Assembly: GCA_913055565.1 (NCBI GenBank) | Contig: CAJXKP010000017.1 | Coordinates: forward strand, 1 to 55,441 | DNA from: an uncultured Ectothiorhodospiraceae bacterium | Lineage (GTDB): Bacteria; Pseudomonadota; Gammaproteobacteria; Nitrococcales; Nitrococcaceae | Length of the DNA stretch: 55,441 nt | Direction of reading: 5' to 3' | Shown here: positions 8,993-16,975 of the stretch, piece after piece | Layout: each line of letters begins with the position of its first letter | Position numbering within the stretch: the first letter of the stretch is position 1 | The notes under the pieces: generated by a model | What the model was told of the DNA's origin: nothing | The model's database searches: none | What the model saw: only the letters and a program-made list of their open reading frames with translations | Position numbers and translations under genes: made by a program

Positions 8993-9222
8993 TCGCGCAA
9001 GTTTGGCGTTCGGTCTTACCGCTGTCGGGTGTGGGGAGCGATTATGCTGCACTGCGTGATTGATTGACGGGGGCAGGCACGCTAGCGTTTAGCCCATGCT
9101 CGGGCGAGGGGCGTCGCGCGCCGCTCGCCGATATCGATCACGGCAGTCGCGGCTCGGCGGTACTCGCGATATGGGCGTGCCGGCGCAGCCTCGACACAAA
9201 ACCAAGGCAAGGGAGTCTCCTG

Positions 9223-10782
9223 ATGGCACAATCTGGCGCCACCGATCACGTCGCGCCGTGGGATCGCCAGACCCACGTGGCCGCTTTGCGATCCGCGGAT
9301 GTCGATGTCCTGGTTGTTGGCGGCGGGGCGAGCGGCGCCGGCGTAGCCCTGGATGCGCTCAGCCGCGGCCTGACTGTCGCGTTGGTGGATCGGCAGGATT
9401 TCATGGCCGGGACCTCCAGCCGATCGACCAAGCTGATCCACGGCGGTGTGCGCTATCTGGAGCAGGCGGTCAAGTCATTCGATGTCGGCAAGTATCAGCT
9501 GGTCAAGGAGGCGCTGGCCGAGCGCAAGCGCATGCTCAACATGGCGCCGCATCTCGCCTGGCCGCTGACGCTGATTACGCCCGTCAAGGGTTGGCTGGGC
9601 ATCCCCTATTACTACGTCGGGCTGTGGCTCTACGAACGGCTCTCGGGCTCTGAGCGCCTGGGTAAGGCCGGGATCGAGAGCAAGTCATCCATCCAGCGGG
9701 CCTGCCCCACGCTGAAGCTCGACCAGCTCAAGGGCGGCGTCAGCTACATGGACGGCCAGTTCGATGACGCCCGTTTCGGCGTGTCCATGGTGCGCTCCGC
9801 CATCGAGCAGGGCGCCCATGCCCTCAACTACACCAGCGTCGACGAGCTCATTAAGGATGACCACGGCCGCGTGTGCGGCGCCCACTGCACCGATCACATC
9901 GGCGGCGAGGCGCTGACCATTAACGCCCGGGTCGTGGTCAATTGCACGGGCCCATGGACGGATCACCTCCGGCACATGGCCGATCCCGACGCCGAGTCCC
10001 TGATGAGCGTGTCCAGCGGTATCCACGTCGCCTTCGACAAGGACATGCTGCCCGAGGGGCACGGCATCCTGGTGCCGGAGACCGACGACGGTCGCGTGCT
10101 GTTTATCCTGCCCTGGCTCGGCAAGACCATCGTCGGCACGACCGATCAGCAGGCGGAGCTCACCGATGATCCGGTCGCCACCGACGAGGAGATCGACTAC
10201 ATCATCAAGCACGTCAACGAGTGGCTGGATGAATCCCTGAGCCGCGAGGAGATCAGTGCGACCTACTCGGGGCTACGACCGCTGGTGAAGCAGCCCGGCG
10301 CTGAGTCGACCTCGCAGCTCAGCCGCGATCACGTCATACTCAACGAGAACGGCCTGATGACGCTGACGGGCGGTAAGTGGACCACCTGGCGGCGCATGGC
10401 CGAGGACCTGATGGATCAGCTCGTGGCGGCGAATCCCGAGCTCCAGGCCGGTGCGTGTGGTACGCACGACCTGCGCCTGCCGGGCGCGGACGGCGATAAG
10501 CAGGCCGCGGAGGCCGCGATCAAGGGGCTGCCGGACGATATCGCCGCGCACCTGTGGGAGGCCTACGGCGACCGTGCCCATGTCGTGCTGAAGCAGGGGA
10601 CGACCGACCGGCTCGTCGCCAATCTGCCGTACATCCAGGCCGAGCTGAACTGGGCGGTCAGCTACGAGGGCGCCTGCCTCATTGACGATATCCTCTATCG
10701 GCGCATGCGCGTCGGCATGCTCGATGAGGCGGGCACCAACGCCCTGCGCTCCGAGGCTGAGGCCGCTCTCAAGGCCGCCTGA
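9223..10782 (+). CDS. glpD: Glycerol-3-phosphate dehydrogenase, FAD-dependent, aerobic
   Basis: Membrane-associated flavoenzyme that oxidises glycerol 3-phosphate to dihydroxyacetone phosphate and passes electrons to the quinone pool. From the chosen ATG (MAQSGATDHV, preceded by GGGAG) it has 519 residues, usual for GlpD. Visible: the FAD dinucleotide fold DVLVVGGGASGAG (GGGASG at 33-38), the family signature RSTKLIHGGVRYLE, the substrate region GRVLFILPWLGKTIVGTTDQ and TLTGGKWTTWRRMAE near the second FAD contact. It is transcribed alone, far from glpK (50945) and the glycerol importer (51689 onward), which supply its substrate. The frame stays open upstream to 9064, but that part has no GlpD features. 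Confidence 0.95.
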   Translation: MAQSGATDHVAPWDRQTHVAALRSADVDVLVVGGGASGAGVALDALSRGLTVALVDRQDFMAGTSSRSTKLIHGGVRYLEQAVKSFDVGKYQLVKEALAERKRMLNMAPHLAWPLTLITPVKGWLGIPYYYVGLWLYERLSGSERLGKAGIESKSSIQRACPTLKLDQLKGGVSYMDGQFDDARFGVSMVRSAIEQGAHALNYTSVDELIKDDHGRVCGAHCTDHIGGEALTINARVVVNCTGPWTDHLRHMADPDAESLMSVSSGIHVAFDKDMLPEGHGILVPETDDGRVLFILPWLGKTIVGTTDQQAELTDDPVATDEEIDYIIKHVNEWLDESLSREEISATYSGLRPLVKQPGAESTSQLSRDHVILNENGLMTLTGGKWTTWRRMAEDLMDQLVAANPELQAGACGTHDLRLPGADGDKQAAEAAIKGLPDDIAAHLWEAYGDRAHVVLKQGTTDRLVANLPYIQAELNWAVSYEGACLIDDILYRRMRVGMLDEAGTNALRSEAEAALKAA

Positions 10783-11103
10783 GCGCCTCCGTTACCACGC
10801 CGGGTCGCCCGGGGCCGGTCCTTGGCCTCGGGCGCATTAGTGCTCCCATCGTTACAAGCCTTGCCAGCACGGCGCCCATGATGAGGCGGCGGCGCAAGTC
10901 TGTCTGGCAATACCTACCCCCGGATTACTGCTTTCGACGGCCCGCCCTGCGTCGTGGCGTGCCGCCGCCGGTTTAAGGGTCCCGCTTGATTACCTTGCCC
11001 CGTGGTTATTCGCTTGCTCTAGTAAGCCTCGCCACACCCTCGTCGCGCTGGCCCAAAGCGTCCATCATCGGCATGTGCGACCCACTAGCCACGAGGAGAT
11101 GCC
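10783..11103. other. Intergenic region between glpD and the oxidoreductase gene
   Basis: A 321-bp stretch without a credible gene. It holds the probable glpD terminator hairpin (10806-10834) and, at its right end, the ribosome site GAGGAG for the next gene. No tRNA, clear repeat or confident promoter is visible. Confidence 0.6.
10806..10834 (+). terminator. Probable glpD terminator hairpin
   Basis: CGCCCGGGGCC pairs with GGCCTCGGGCG around a 7-base loop (GGTCCTT), giving a stem of 11 positions with one mismatch, 24 bases after the glpD stop. Only CATT follows, so the uridine run is weak. A factor-independent terminator in a GC-rich genome is plausible but not certain. Confidence 0.5.
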
Positions 11104-12126
11104 ATGAAGGCGGTAGCCTACTATCAGCCCGGTCCTGTCGATGCCGACGGGGCGTTGGTGGATATCGAGGTCGAGGCGCCCACGCCGACGGGGCATGACC
11201 TGCTCGTCGAGGTGCGTGCGGTCTCGGTCAATCCCATCGATACCAAGGTGCGGCGCGGGGTGGCGCCGCAGGCGGGCCCTGCGGATCAGGCCAAGATCCT
11301 CGGTTGGGATGCAGCCGGCGTCGTGGTCGAGACCGGTCTCGAGGTCGATGGCTTCCAGCCGGGTGATGCCGTGTGGTACGCGGGCGAGATCACCCGGGCT
11401 GGCAGCAATGCCGAGTATCAGCTGGTGGATGCCCGCATCGTGGGCCACAAGCCCCAGAGCCTGGACTTCGAGCAGGCAGCGGCCCTGCCGCTGACGACGA
11501 TCACGGCCTGGGAGCTGCTCTTCGAGCGCCTGGGTGTTGCCCCGGGGAAATCGCCGTCGGCGGGGAGTCTGCTAATCGTCGGCGCGGGCGGCGGCGTGGG
11601 CTCGATCCTGATCCAGCTGGCGGCACGGCTTACGGGCCTGCACATCATCGCGACGGCCGCGCGTGCCGGGACAGCCGACTGGGTGCGCTCGCTGGGCGCC
11701 CATACGGTGTTGGATCACACGCGGGCGCTATCGAGCGAGCTCGTCGATGCCGGTCTGACGGCGCCGTTCTACGCCGCGAGCCTGACCAACACCGATGATC
11801 ACCTCGACGAGATCGTGGCCTGCCTGGTGCCGCAGGGCCGGCTCGCGCTCATCGACGATCCGCCGTCGCTGGATGTCAGCAAGCTCAAGCCCAAGAGCCT
11901 GTCCCTGCACTGGGAGCTGATGTTCACCAGGAGCCTGTTCGATACGCCGGATAAGAGCGCCCAGCAGCGGCTGCTCAACGAGGCCGCCGCTCTCGTCGAT
12001 GCGGGCGTGCTCCGGAGCACGCTGCAACAGCACTACGGGCGTATTGATGCCGCTACCATCCAGGCAGCGCATGCGCTCATCGAATCGGGGCGCTCCCGTG
12101 GCAAGCTGGTACTGACCGGTTTTTGA
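11104..12126 (+). CDS. Zinc-type alcohol dehydrogenase-like/quinone oxidoreductase family protein (MDR superfamily)
   Basis: Soluble NAD(P)H-dependent oxidoreductase of 340 residues. It starts MKAVAYYQPGP after GAGGAG. The N-terminal catalytic domain shows VEVRAVSVNPIDTKVRRG and ILGWDAAGVVVETG, the pattern of the quinone-oxidoreductase branch that lacks the catalytic zinc Cys/His set. The Rossmann domain has LLIVGAGGGVGSILIQLA (about 155-172), the cofactor glycine motif. Members are often annotated as zinc-binding alcohol dehydrogenase family proteins, but zinc ligands are not apparent. Substrate unknown; quinone or enal reduction is typical. Confidence 0.88.
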   Translation: MKAVAYYQPGPVDADGALVDIEVEAPTPTGHDLLVEVRAVSVNPIDTKVRRGVAPQAGPADQAKILGWDAAGVVVETGLEVDGFQPGDAVWYAGEITRAGSNAEYQLVDARIVGHKPQSLDFEQAAALPLTTITAWELLFERLGVAPGKSPSAGSLLIVGAGGGVGSILIQLAARLTGLHIIATAARAGTADWVRSLGAHTVLDHTRALSSELVDAGLTAPFYAASLTNTDDHLDEIVACLVPQGRLALIDDPPSLDVSKLKPKSLSLHWELMFTRSLFDTPDKSAQQRLLNEAAALVDAGVLRSTLQQHYGRIDAATIQAAHALIESGRSRGKLVLTGF

Positions 12127-12137
12127 GGTCGTGTAGA

Positions 12138-12155
12138 ATCGGCTCCATAGCCGAT
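12138..12155 (+). other. Hairpin in the leader of the GGDEF gene
   Basis: ATCGGCT and AGCCGAT form a perfect 7-bp stem with a CCAT loop. It starts 12 bases after the stop of the oxidoreductase gene and lies just before a GAGGAG ribosome site at about 12159. It may end the upstream transcript or control translation of the short leader frame at 12172-12213. Confidence 0.45.
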
Positions 12156-12171
12156 GTAGAGGAGCCGGCGA

Positions 12172-12213
12172 ATGGCTGAGGCGCGTTCTGTGCCCGAGGT
12201 GGGCCGGTGCTGA
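12172..12213 (+). CDS. Possible 13-residue leader peptide coupled to the GGDEF gene
   Basis: ATG at 12172 sits 8 bases after a good ribosome site (GAGGAG) and encodes MAEARSVPEVGRC before TGA at 12211-12213. The stop overlaps the first codons of the cyclase frame, whose GTG (12207) has no comparable ribosome site of its own. Translational coupling through this mini-frame would explain the arrangement. The peptide itself resembles nothing known. Confidence 0.35.
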   Translation: MAEARSVPEVGRC

Positions 12214-13526
12214 GCTCGGAGCAGATCATTACCCACAGTGAGCGTCTGAGTGCCTCGGGGCACTGGTGTTTGGATCTCGCCGACGACTCGCTGTTCTGGT
12301 CGCCGCAGGTCTTTCGTATCCATGGACTCGATCCCGGCGCCCCCCAACCCGATGTCGAGACCGCGCTGGCGTACTACCTGGCAGCCGATCAAGACCGAGT
12401 GCGCGAGAAGTTCGATTACCTGCGTCGGACGGGCGAATACGTTGATTTCGTGGCCCGCCTGCGCCGCCACGACGGTGAAGTTCGCTATGTTCGATCGATT
12501 GGCGAATACGTCGTCCGCGAGCGTGATCATCCAGGGTACCTGCTCGGCGTCTTTCGCGACATCACTGAGGAGTGGGTTGACGCCCGGCATCAGCGGCGCG
12601 TCGCCCTGGCGCTGGAGGAGACCGCCGAGGCCATCATCATGACCGACCCGGACGGCTTGATTACCTGGTGCAATTCGGCGCTGATCCGCGTGAGCGGCTA
12701 CAGCCTCAGCGAGCTCCAGGGCCGCAAGCCGGGGCAGATGCTGCAAGGGCCCGACACGGATCCCGACACCGTGGCCCTGATGCGCGATCGGCTGGCTCGT
12801 GATGAGCCGTTCGTCGTCGAGATCCTCAATTATGGGCGCGATGGCGGATCCTACTGGGTGCGGTTATCGGTTCATGCGGACCGTGACGAGCACGAGGGCC
12901 TGCTGGGCTATACCGGCATCCAGATCGATATCACCGAGAGCAAGCGGATACGCCTGAACCTGGAGCGGGAGATTGAGCGGCGTATCGAGCTGGAGAGCCA
13001 GCTCCGTCACCTGGCGAGTCACGATGCGCTCAGCGACATGCCCAATCGGCGCCACTTCTTCGAGCAAGCGGCGCGCGAGCTGGGGCGATGCCAACGCTAT
13101 GGCCGGCCGCTGTCGCTGGTCCTGTTCGATCTAGATGCGTTCAAGGGGCTCAACGACTCGCTCGGCCATGCGGCCGGCGATACCGTCATACGCTCGATCG
13201 GCGCGCTATGTCGTCAAACCCTCCGGGAGCAGGACTTTGCCGCCCGCATCGGCGGCGAGGAGTTCACGATCCTGCTGCCGGAGACCGGCATCGACGGCGC
13301 CTATGCCCTGGCGGAACGCCTGCGTCAGCGCCTAGCGGCGACGCCGATCGCCATCGACGGGAGCTCGGTCCATGTCACGGCCAGCTTTGGGGTCTCCGAG
13401 GCACGGCCCGAAGACGACACGGTGGACTCCCTGCTGGCGCGTGTCGATCGGGCCCTCTACGCGGCCAAGGAGGCCGGGCGCGACAGGGTGCGCCGAATGC
13501 CGGCCGGTGCCAATTCCAACGACTAG
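12207..13526 (+). CDS. PAS-PAS-GGDEF diguanylate cyclase
   Basis: Cytoplasmic signalling enzyme of 439 residues that makes cyclic di-GMP. Order: PAS/PAC 1 (about 15-125, ending GYLLGVFRDITEE), PAS/PAC 2 (about 130-250, ending YTGIQIDITE), a short helix and the GGDEF domain (about 275-435). The active-site loop is GGEEF at 349-353, compatible with activity. An RxxD product-inhibition site (REQD, 340-343) lies five residues before it. There is no EAL domain, signal peptide or TM segment, so the PAS domains probably sense an internal cue. PAS 2 has a LOV-like outline (GRKPGQMLQG) but no adduct-forming Cys. The start is a GTG overlapped by the possible leader frame. Confidence 0.9.
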   Translation: MLSSEQIITHSERLSASGHWCLDLADDSLFWSPQVFRIHGLDPGAPQPDVETALAYYLAADQDRVREKFDYLRRTGEYVDFVARLRRHDGEVRYVRSIGEYVVRERDHPGYLLGVFRDITEEWVDARHQRRVALALEETAEAIIMTDPDGLITWCNSALIRVSGYSLSELQGRKPGQMLQGPDTDPDTVALMRDRLARDEPFVVEILNYGRDGGSYWVRLSVHADRDEHEGLLGYTGIQIDITESKRIRLNLEREIERRIELESQLRHLASHDALSDMPNRRHFFEQAARELGRCQRYGRPLSLVLFDLDAFKGLNDSLGHAAGDTVIRSIGALCRQTLREQDFAARIGGEEFTILLPETGIDGAYALAERLRQRLAATPIAIDGSSVHVTASFGVSEARPEDDTVDSLLARVDRALYAAKEAGRDRVRRMPAGANSND

Positions 13527-13546
13527 GGCTTGCCGGCTCTAGCGAG

Positions 13547-13601
13547 GCCCCGCCCTCATCACGCCGCCGCCAGCGTAACGATGGCGTGGGTGGGGCGGGG
13601 C
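13547..13601. terminator. Possible terminator after the GGDEF gene
   Basis: GCCCCGCCC (from 13547) can pair with GGGGCGGGGC (ending 13601), with an inner ACGCC/GGCGT stem between them, giving a long interrupted hairpin in the gap between the cyclase and the LysE gene. No T-run follows. Confidence 0.35.
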
Positions 13602-13663
13602 GGAGGTGCCGGCCTCGGCGTCGAGTAAGGCATGAATCCAACGACGGATCGGGAGGAGTGGAC

Positions 13664-14299
13664 GTGGCCGCGAGCGGATGGCTCGCCGTAGTCGGCGTCT
13701 GTGCCCTCGCGGCCATGGTTCCGGGCCCGAGCCTCGCCGTGGTCCTGCGCCATGCCCTGACCAGTGGCCGCGCGGCGGGCCTCGCCGCGGCCTGGTCCCA
13801 TGCCGCCGGCATTGGCCTGTACGCCCTGGCAACGGTGACCGGGTTGGCCGTCTGGCTGCGCCAGTATCCGGCGACTGAGCGGCTGATTACCCTCGCGGGT
13901 GCTGTCTACCTGGTCTGGCTCGGCGTGCGCTCGTTATCGCAAGCACGCCGAGCGGCGGCGCCCGCGTTCGGTGCCGCGCCGCCCAGCCAGGTAGGCGTAG
14001 CGTCAGCGATGCGCGATGGCCTCTTGATCGCGCTGACCAATCCCAAGGTCGCAGGCTTTTTCCTGGCGCTCTTCGCGCCGTTCACCGGCGCCGCTTCGGG
14101 TCATGCGCCGATGTTCGGCCTGGTCGCCATTCCCGTTGCCGTCGATGGCCTCTGGTATTCGCTCATCGCCGGCCTAGCGACGCAGCCGTCCTCGCTGGCG
14201 TGGCTTCGAACACGGGCGGCTTTCATGCAGGCCGCAACGGGGGTGGTCCTGCTCGGGTTTGCGTTGCTGGCCGTGGGCCGCGTTGTGAGCGGGTCATGA
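13664..14299 (+). CDS. LysE/RhtB family amino-acid exporter
   Basis: Inner-membrane exporter of 211 residues, the usual length for LysE/RhtB. The GTG at 13664 lies 7 bases after GGAGG, giving VAASGWLAVVGVCALAAMVPGPSLAVVLRHALTSG. The first-helix motif MVPGPSLAVVLRHAL matches the family PGP signature, and the mid-protein DGLLIALTNPKVAGFFLALFAPF contains the NPK motif. About six hydrophobic segments are present. Substrate (homoserine, threonine, lysine or another) cannot be told. The stop overlaps that of the convergent HIT gene in a TCATGA palindrome. Confidence 0.88.
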   Translation: MAASGWLAVVGVCALAAMVPGPSLAVVLRHALTSGRAAGLAAAWSHAAGIGLYALATVTGLAVWLRQYPATERLITLAGAVYLVWLGVRSLSQARRAAAPAFGAAPPSQVGVASAMRDGLLIALTNPKVAGFFLALFAPFTGAASGHAPMFGLVAIPVAVDGLWYSLIAGLATQPSSLAWLRTRAAFMQAATGVVLLGFALLAVGRVVSGS

Positions 14300-14650
14300 G
14301 CGCGGGAACGGCGGCCAGCCCATGGCGCGCCCAGCGAGTAGATGCAGATGGAAGTGGTGCACGGTTTGCCCGCCGTGGCGGCCACAGTTGATAACGCAAC
14401 GGTAGCCATCGCGCGCTAGATCGAGTTGCTCGGCGAGCTGGGCCGCAATCACCTGGAGATGGCCCAATAGGTGTACCTCCCCGTCGCTGACCTCGGCGAG
14501 TGAGGCGATATGGCGGCGTGGTATGACGAGGAGGTGGACGGGCGTCTGCGGGTTGATATCGCGAAACGCCACCGCGTATTCATCCCGGTAGAGCTCGTCG
14601 GCCGTGTCGTCGCCAGTCACGATGCGGCAGAACGGGCAATCCACGGTCAT
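14294..14650 (-). CDS. HIT (histidine triad) family nucleotide-binding protein
   Basis: Small cytoplasmic nucleoside-phosphoramidate hydrolase-like protein of 118 residues, similar in build to HinT. The N-terminus CPFCRIVTGD has the CxxC pair seen in many HinT proteins. The triad is QTVHHFHLHLLAGR, with the HxHxH core near residue 100. HinT enzymes cleave AMP-lysine or AMP-amine bonds; the cellular role is housekeeping and poorly defined. It ends convergently with the LysE gene with a 6-base overlap. Confidence 0.92.
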   Translation of the reverse strand: MTVDCPFCRIVTGDDTADELYRDEYAVAFRDINPQTPVHLLVIPRRHIASLAEVSDGEVHLLGHLQVIAAQLAEQLDLARDGYRCVINCGRHGGQTVHHFHLHLLAGRAMGWPPFPRS

Positions 14651-14686
14651 GGCCTCATGTCACTAATGGTGGCGATGGTGCGAGCG

Positions 14687-15091
14687 CTATACCAGCCCCT
14701 CGCGTGATCCGGACATGGTCAGCGAGACGGATTCGGTGAAGCGCAAGGCATGGGGCTTGTCGACCTCCACCTCGGCTCGCTGGACGCCCGGGTAGTCCAG
14801 GACCTGTATGAGCACATCGTGCACCAACTTCTCCAACAGCAGGAAGCGGTTGTCCTCAACGAGGGCGATAACCGATTTGGTAATGGCCTTGTAGTCCAGG
14901 GCCTTGGCCACCGAGTCATCGCGCGCGGCGGCCGCGGCGTCATAATCGATGTGGATATTGATGACCACATCCTGGCGTTTGCGCTGCTCCTCGTCGTTAA
15001 AGCCGACGAAGGTGCGCAGCCGTAAGTCCTTGATACGGATTCGCGAGAGATCAAAGCCGGACGTGGTCTGAGAGGGCGACGCCATGGCCAT
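14687..15091 (-). CDS. folX: Dihydroneopterin triphosphate 2'-epimerase
   Basis: Soluble enzyme of 134 residues in the FolB/FolX fold. It matches E. coli FolX better than FolB: RIRIKDLRLRTFVGFNDEEQRKRQDVVINI, ALDYKAITKSVIALVEDNRFLLLEKLVHDVL and EVEVDKPHALRFTESVSLTMS follow the FolX pattern. It epimerises dihydroneopterin triphosphate to the monapterin form. The ATG directly abuts the folE stop, so folE-folX is one translational unit. FolM, the next step toward tetrahydromonapterin, is not in the window. Confidence 0.85.
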   Translation of the reverse strand: MAMASPSQTTSGFDLSRIRIKDLRLRTFVGFNDEEQRKRQDVVINIHIDYDAAAAARDDSVAKALDYKAITKSVIALVEDNRFLLLEKLVHDVLIQVLDYPGVQRAEVEVDKPHALRFTESVSLTMSGSREGLV

Positions 15092-15646
15092 TCAGCGAAT
15101 GAGCTGCAGGAATTCGTTACGCGTGGACTCCGACTCCCGGAAGGCGCCCAGCATGACGGAGCTGCTCATCTCGGAGTTTTGCTTGCACACGCCGCGCATC
15201 ATCATGCACATATGAGAGGCGTTGATCTGAACCGCGACGCCTCGGGCCTGGGTGACCTCTTGAATAGCCTCGGCGATCTGCTTGGTCAGGGTCTCCTGGA
15301 TCTGGAGCCGGCGCGCGTACATGTCGATGATGCGCGCGATCTTGGATAGCCCAAGGACCTGGCCGTTGGGTATGTAGGCGACCTGGGCCCGGCCGAAGAA
15401 CGGCAGCACGTGGTGCTCGCACAACGAGTAGAACTCGATATCACGGACGATGACCATCTCGTCGATATCCGACTCGAATAAGGCGCCGTTTACCAGGGCC
15501 CACAGATCCTGCTGGTAGCCATGAGTTAGGAAATCGAAGGCCTCCGCCGCCCGCTCGGGCGTCTTGGCTAGTCCTTCGCGCTCGGGGTCTTCGCCGCAGC
15601 TCGCGATGATGGCGCGGAAGTGTTCCGCCAGCCCGTGCTCGTTCAT
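15092..15646 (-). CDS. folE: GTP cyclohydrolase I
   Basis: Converts GTP to 7,8-dihydroneopterin triphosphate, the first pterin step. The protein has 184 residues, usual for FolE. Key features: [17 protein letters not shown], the zinc Cys and catalytic His in [36 protein letters not shown], and the second zinc Cys in [12 protein letters not shown]. It is the type I zinc enzyme and not FolE2. It lies directly upstream of folX, so its product is available for epimerisation to dihydromonapterin triphosphate. Confidence 0.95.
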   Translation of the reverse strand: MNEHGLAEHFRAIIASCGEDPEREGLAKTPERAAEAFDFLTHGYQQDLWALVNGALFESDIDEMVIVRDIEFYSLCEHHVLPFFGRAQVAYIPNGQVLGLSKIARIIDMYARRLQIQETLTKQIAEAIQEVTQARGVAVQINASHMCMMMRGVCKQNSEMSSSVMLGAFRESESTRNEFLQLIR

Positions 15647-15729
15647 ACCCGTCTCGAGTGGCCTTAGTTTCGCCCTATTGTACGAGTTTTGTATCGAATT
15701 TCTAGCTGTGTGGGTTTTGAGCGGTTGGC

Positions 15730-16188
15730 TTACGAGCCCGTGGCCAGCTGCTCAGCCGTTACCGATGCTACCGGAACGGTGCCTCGGCCGAGGTGGAGCC
15801 AGGCCTCGAGCTCGTGAACGAGGTCCGGCGGCAAGGATTGGCGCTGCCCCTGCGCCTCGGCCCACACCCGGGTGAGTCCGTGCCAGAAGGGCTGCCATTG
15901 CTCCCCGGCGTCGTATAAGCGCTCCGTAAAGGCGAAGTTATCGCCGGCTGATCGTAGTGTCAGTGTGATCCCCAGGGTATGCCTTACCGACGTGGCCAAA
16001 GGCAGTGCGCTGCCCTCGGGGTGAAAGCCGAGGCGCAGCCCTTCGGCCCGGAGCCGGGCGCTGGTGAGCCCGAGTTGTTGGAGGAATGCCGCGCGCGCAT
16101 TAGCCAGGCAGGTGTGCACCCATTCGGCGCTGGGCTCGTCACCGGTCCGTTCATGGGTCGTGCTCAGGTGGTAGGTCTCACGATGCAT
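15730..16188 (-). CDS. Hypothetical protein of 152 residues
   Basis: Not recognised. It reads as a soluble alpha/beta protein with no signal peptide, TM helix or Cys motif; it starts [19 protein letters not shown] and ends TAEQLATGS. It is divergent from the nitroreductase gene and has good codon use. No function can be given. Confidence 0.55.
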   Translation of the reverse strand: MHRETYHLSTTHERTGDEPSAEWVHTCLANARAAFLQQLGLTSARLRAEGLRLGFHPEGSALPLATSVRHTLGITLTLRSAGDNFAFTERLYDAGEQWQPFWHGLTRVWAEAQGQRQSLPPDLVHELEAWLHLGRGTVPVASVTAEQLATGS

Positions 16189-16333
16189 GGCTTGCCCCCC
16201 TCAATGGTCGCCACCAGGATAGACGCCTAGGCCTACGGCCAGCGTGACGCATTTCGCAGCCCTGGACCAATGGGGTCACCGAGGCCAAGGTATACCGAGC
16301 CCAGCCTCGGTGTCGGCAATGATGAGGAGGTTT

Positions 16334-16924
16334 ATGCGCGCCGATATCAGTGACTCGCATCGTCCCGTGCCGCAGCCCGAATACGCGGCCGGGCTTGTCG
16401 CCGGACGGCGGACGGTCAATCGCTTCCGCGCGGAATCGCCACCGCGTTCGGTGCTCATGGAGGCCCTTGAGCTGGCTCGTTGGGCGCCCAATCATCACCG
16501 CACCGAGCCGTGGCGTTTCTACATCATCGGTGAGCGGACGAAGGCGGCCATCGTGTCGCTCAACCGCGAGCTCGTTGCGGCGCGCCGCGGTGAAGAGGCG
16601 GCCGAGGCCAAGGCCAACAGTTGGCAGGCGATTCCCGGCTGGCTGGTCGTGACCCGTGTCAACGCCACCAACGAGCTGCAGGCGTGGGAGGACTACGCGG
16701 CCTGCGCCTGTGCCATTCACAACATAGCGCTCTATCTTTGGAGCGCGGCGGTCGGGATGAAATGGACGACCGGAGCGGTAACGCGTGAACCGCGTTTCTA
16801 CCAGGCCGTAGGCATCGATTCGGGCGTCGAGACAGTGGTGGGGCTGATCTGGTACGGCTATCCCGACGAGCAGCCGCAGACCCGGCGCCAGCCGCTCACC
16901 GAGCGGCTGATCGAGTGCCCGTAA
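16334..16924 (+). CDS. Nitroreductase family protein
   Basis: FMN-dependent oxidoreductase of 196 residues from the ATG at 16334 (MRADISDSHRP). The family pattern is clear: VAGRRTVNRFRAESPPRSVLMEALELARWAPNHHRTEPWRFYII holds the RRTVR-like FMN-phosphate loop and the WAPNHHRTEPWRF block. ACACAIHNIALYLWSAAVGMKW and VVGLIWYGYP are the later conserved stretches. The AGGAGG ribosome site lies only 3 bases before this ATG, so an upstream ATG at 16319 or 16322 might be used instead. Substrate unknown. Confidence 0.85.
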   Translation: MRADISDSHRPVPQPEYAAGLVAGRRTVNRFRAESPPRSVLMEALELARWAPNHHRTEPWRFYIIGERTKAAIVSLNRELVAARRGEEAAEAKANSWQAIPGWLVVTRVNATNELQAWEDYAACACAIHNIALYLWSAAVGMKWTTGAVTREPRFYQAVGIDSGVETVVGLIWYGYPDEQPQTRRQPLTERLIECP

Positions 16925-16975
16925 GCCTCGCTATAGCGGCGTCAGGCCCCATGCATTAGTCAACGGAGGAGGCGA

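Noticed and set aside
9064-9222. An upstream extension of glpD by 53 codons.
   Set aside because: The extension resembles no GlpD sequence, and the ATG at 9223 has its own ribosome site and gives the usual length.
12600-12960. A LOV photoreceptor domain in PAS 2 of the diguanylate cyclase.
   Set aside because: The segment GRKPGQMLQG lacks the flavin-adduct Cys of LOV domains.
13088-13663. A longer LysE protein starting at 13088.
   Set aside because: This part overlaps the GGDEF coding region in another frame and reads as Arg/Pro-rich shadow sequence; GTG 13664 has a proper ribosome site.
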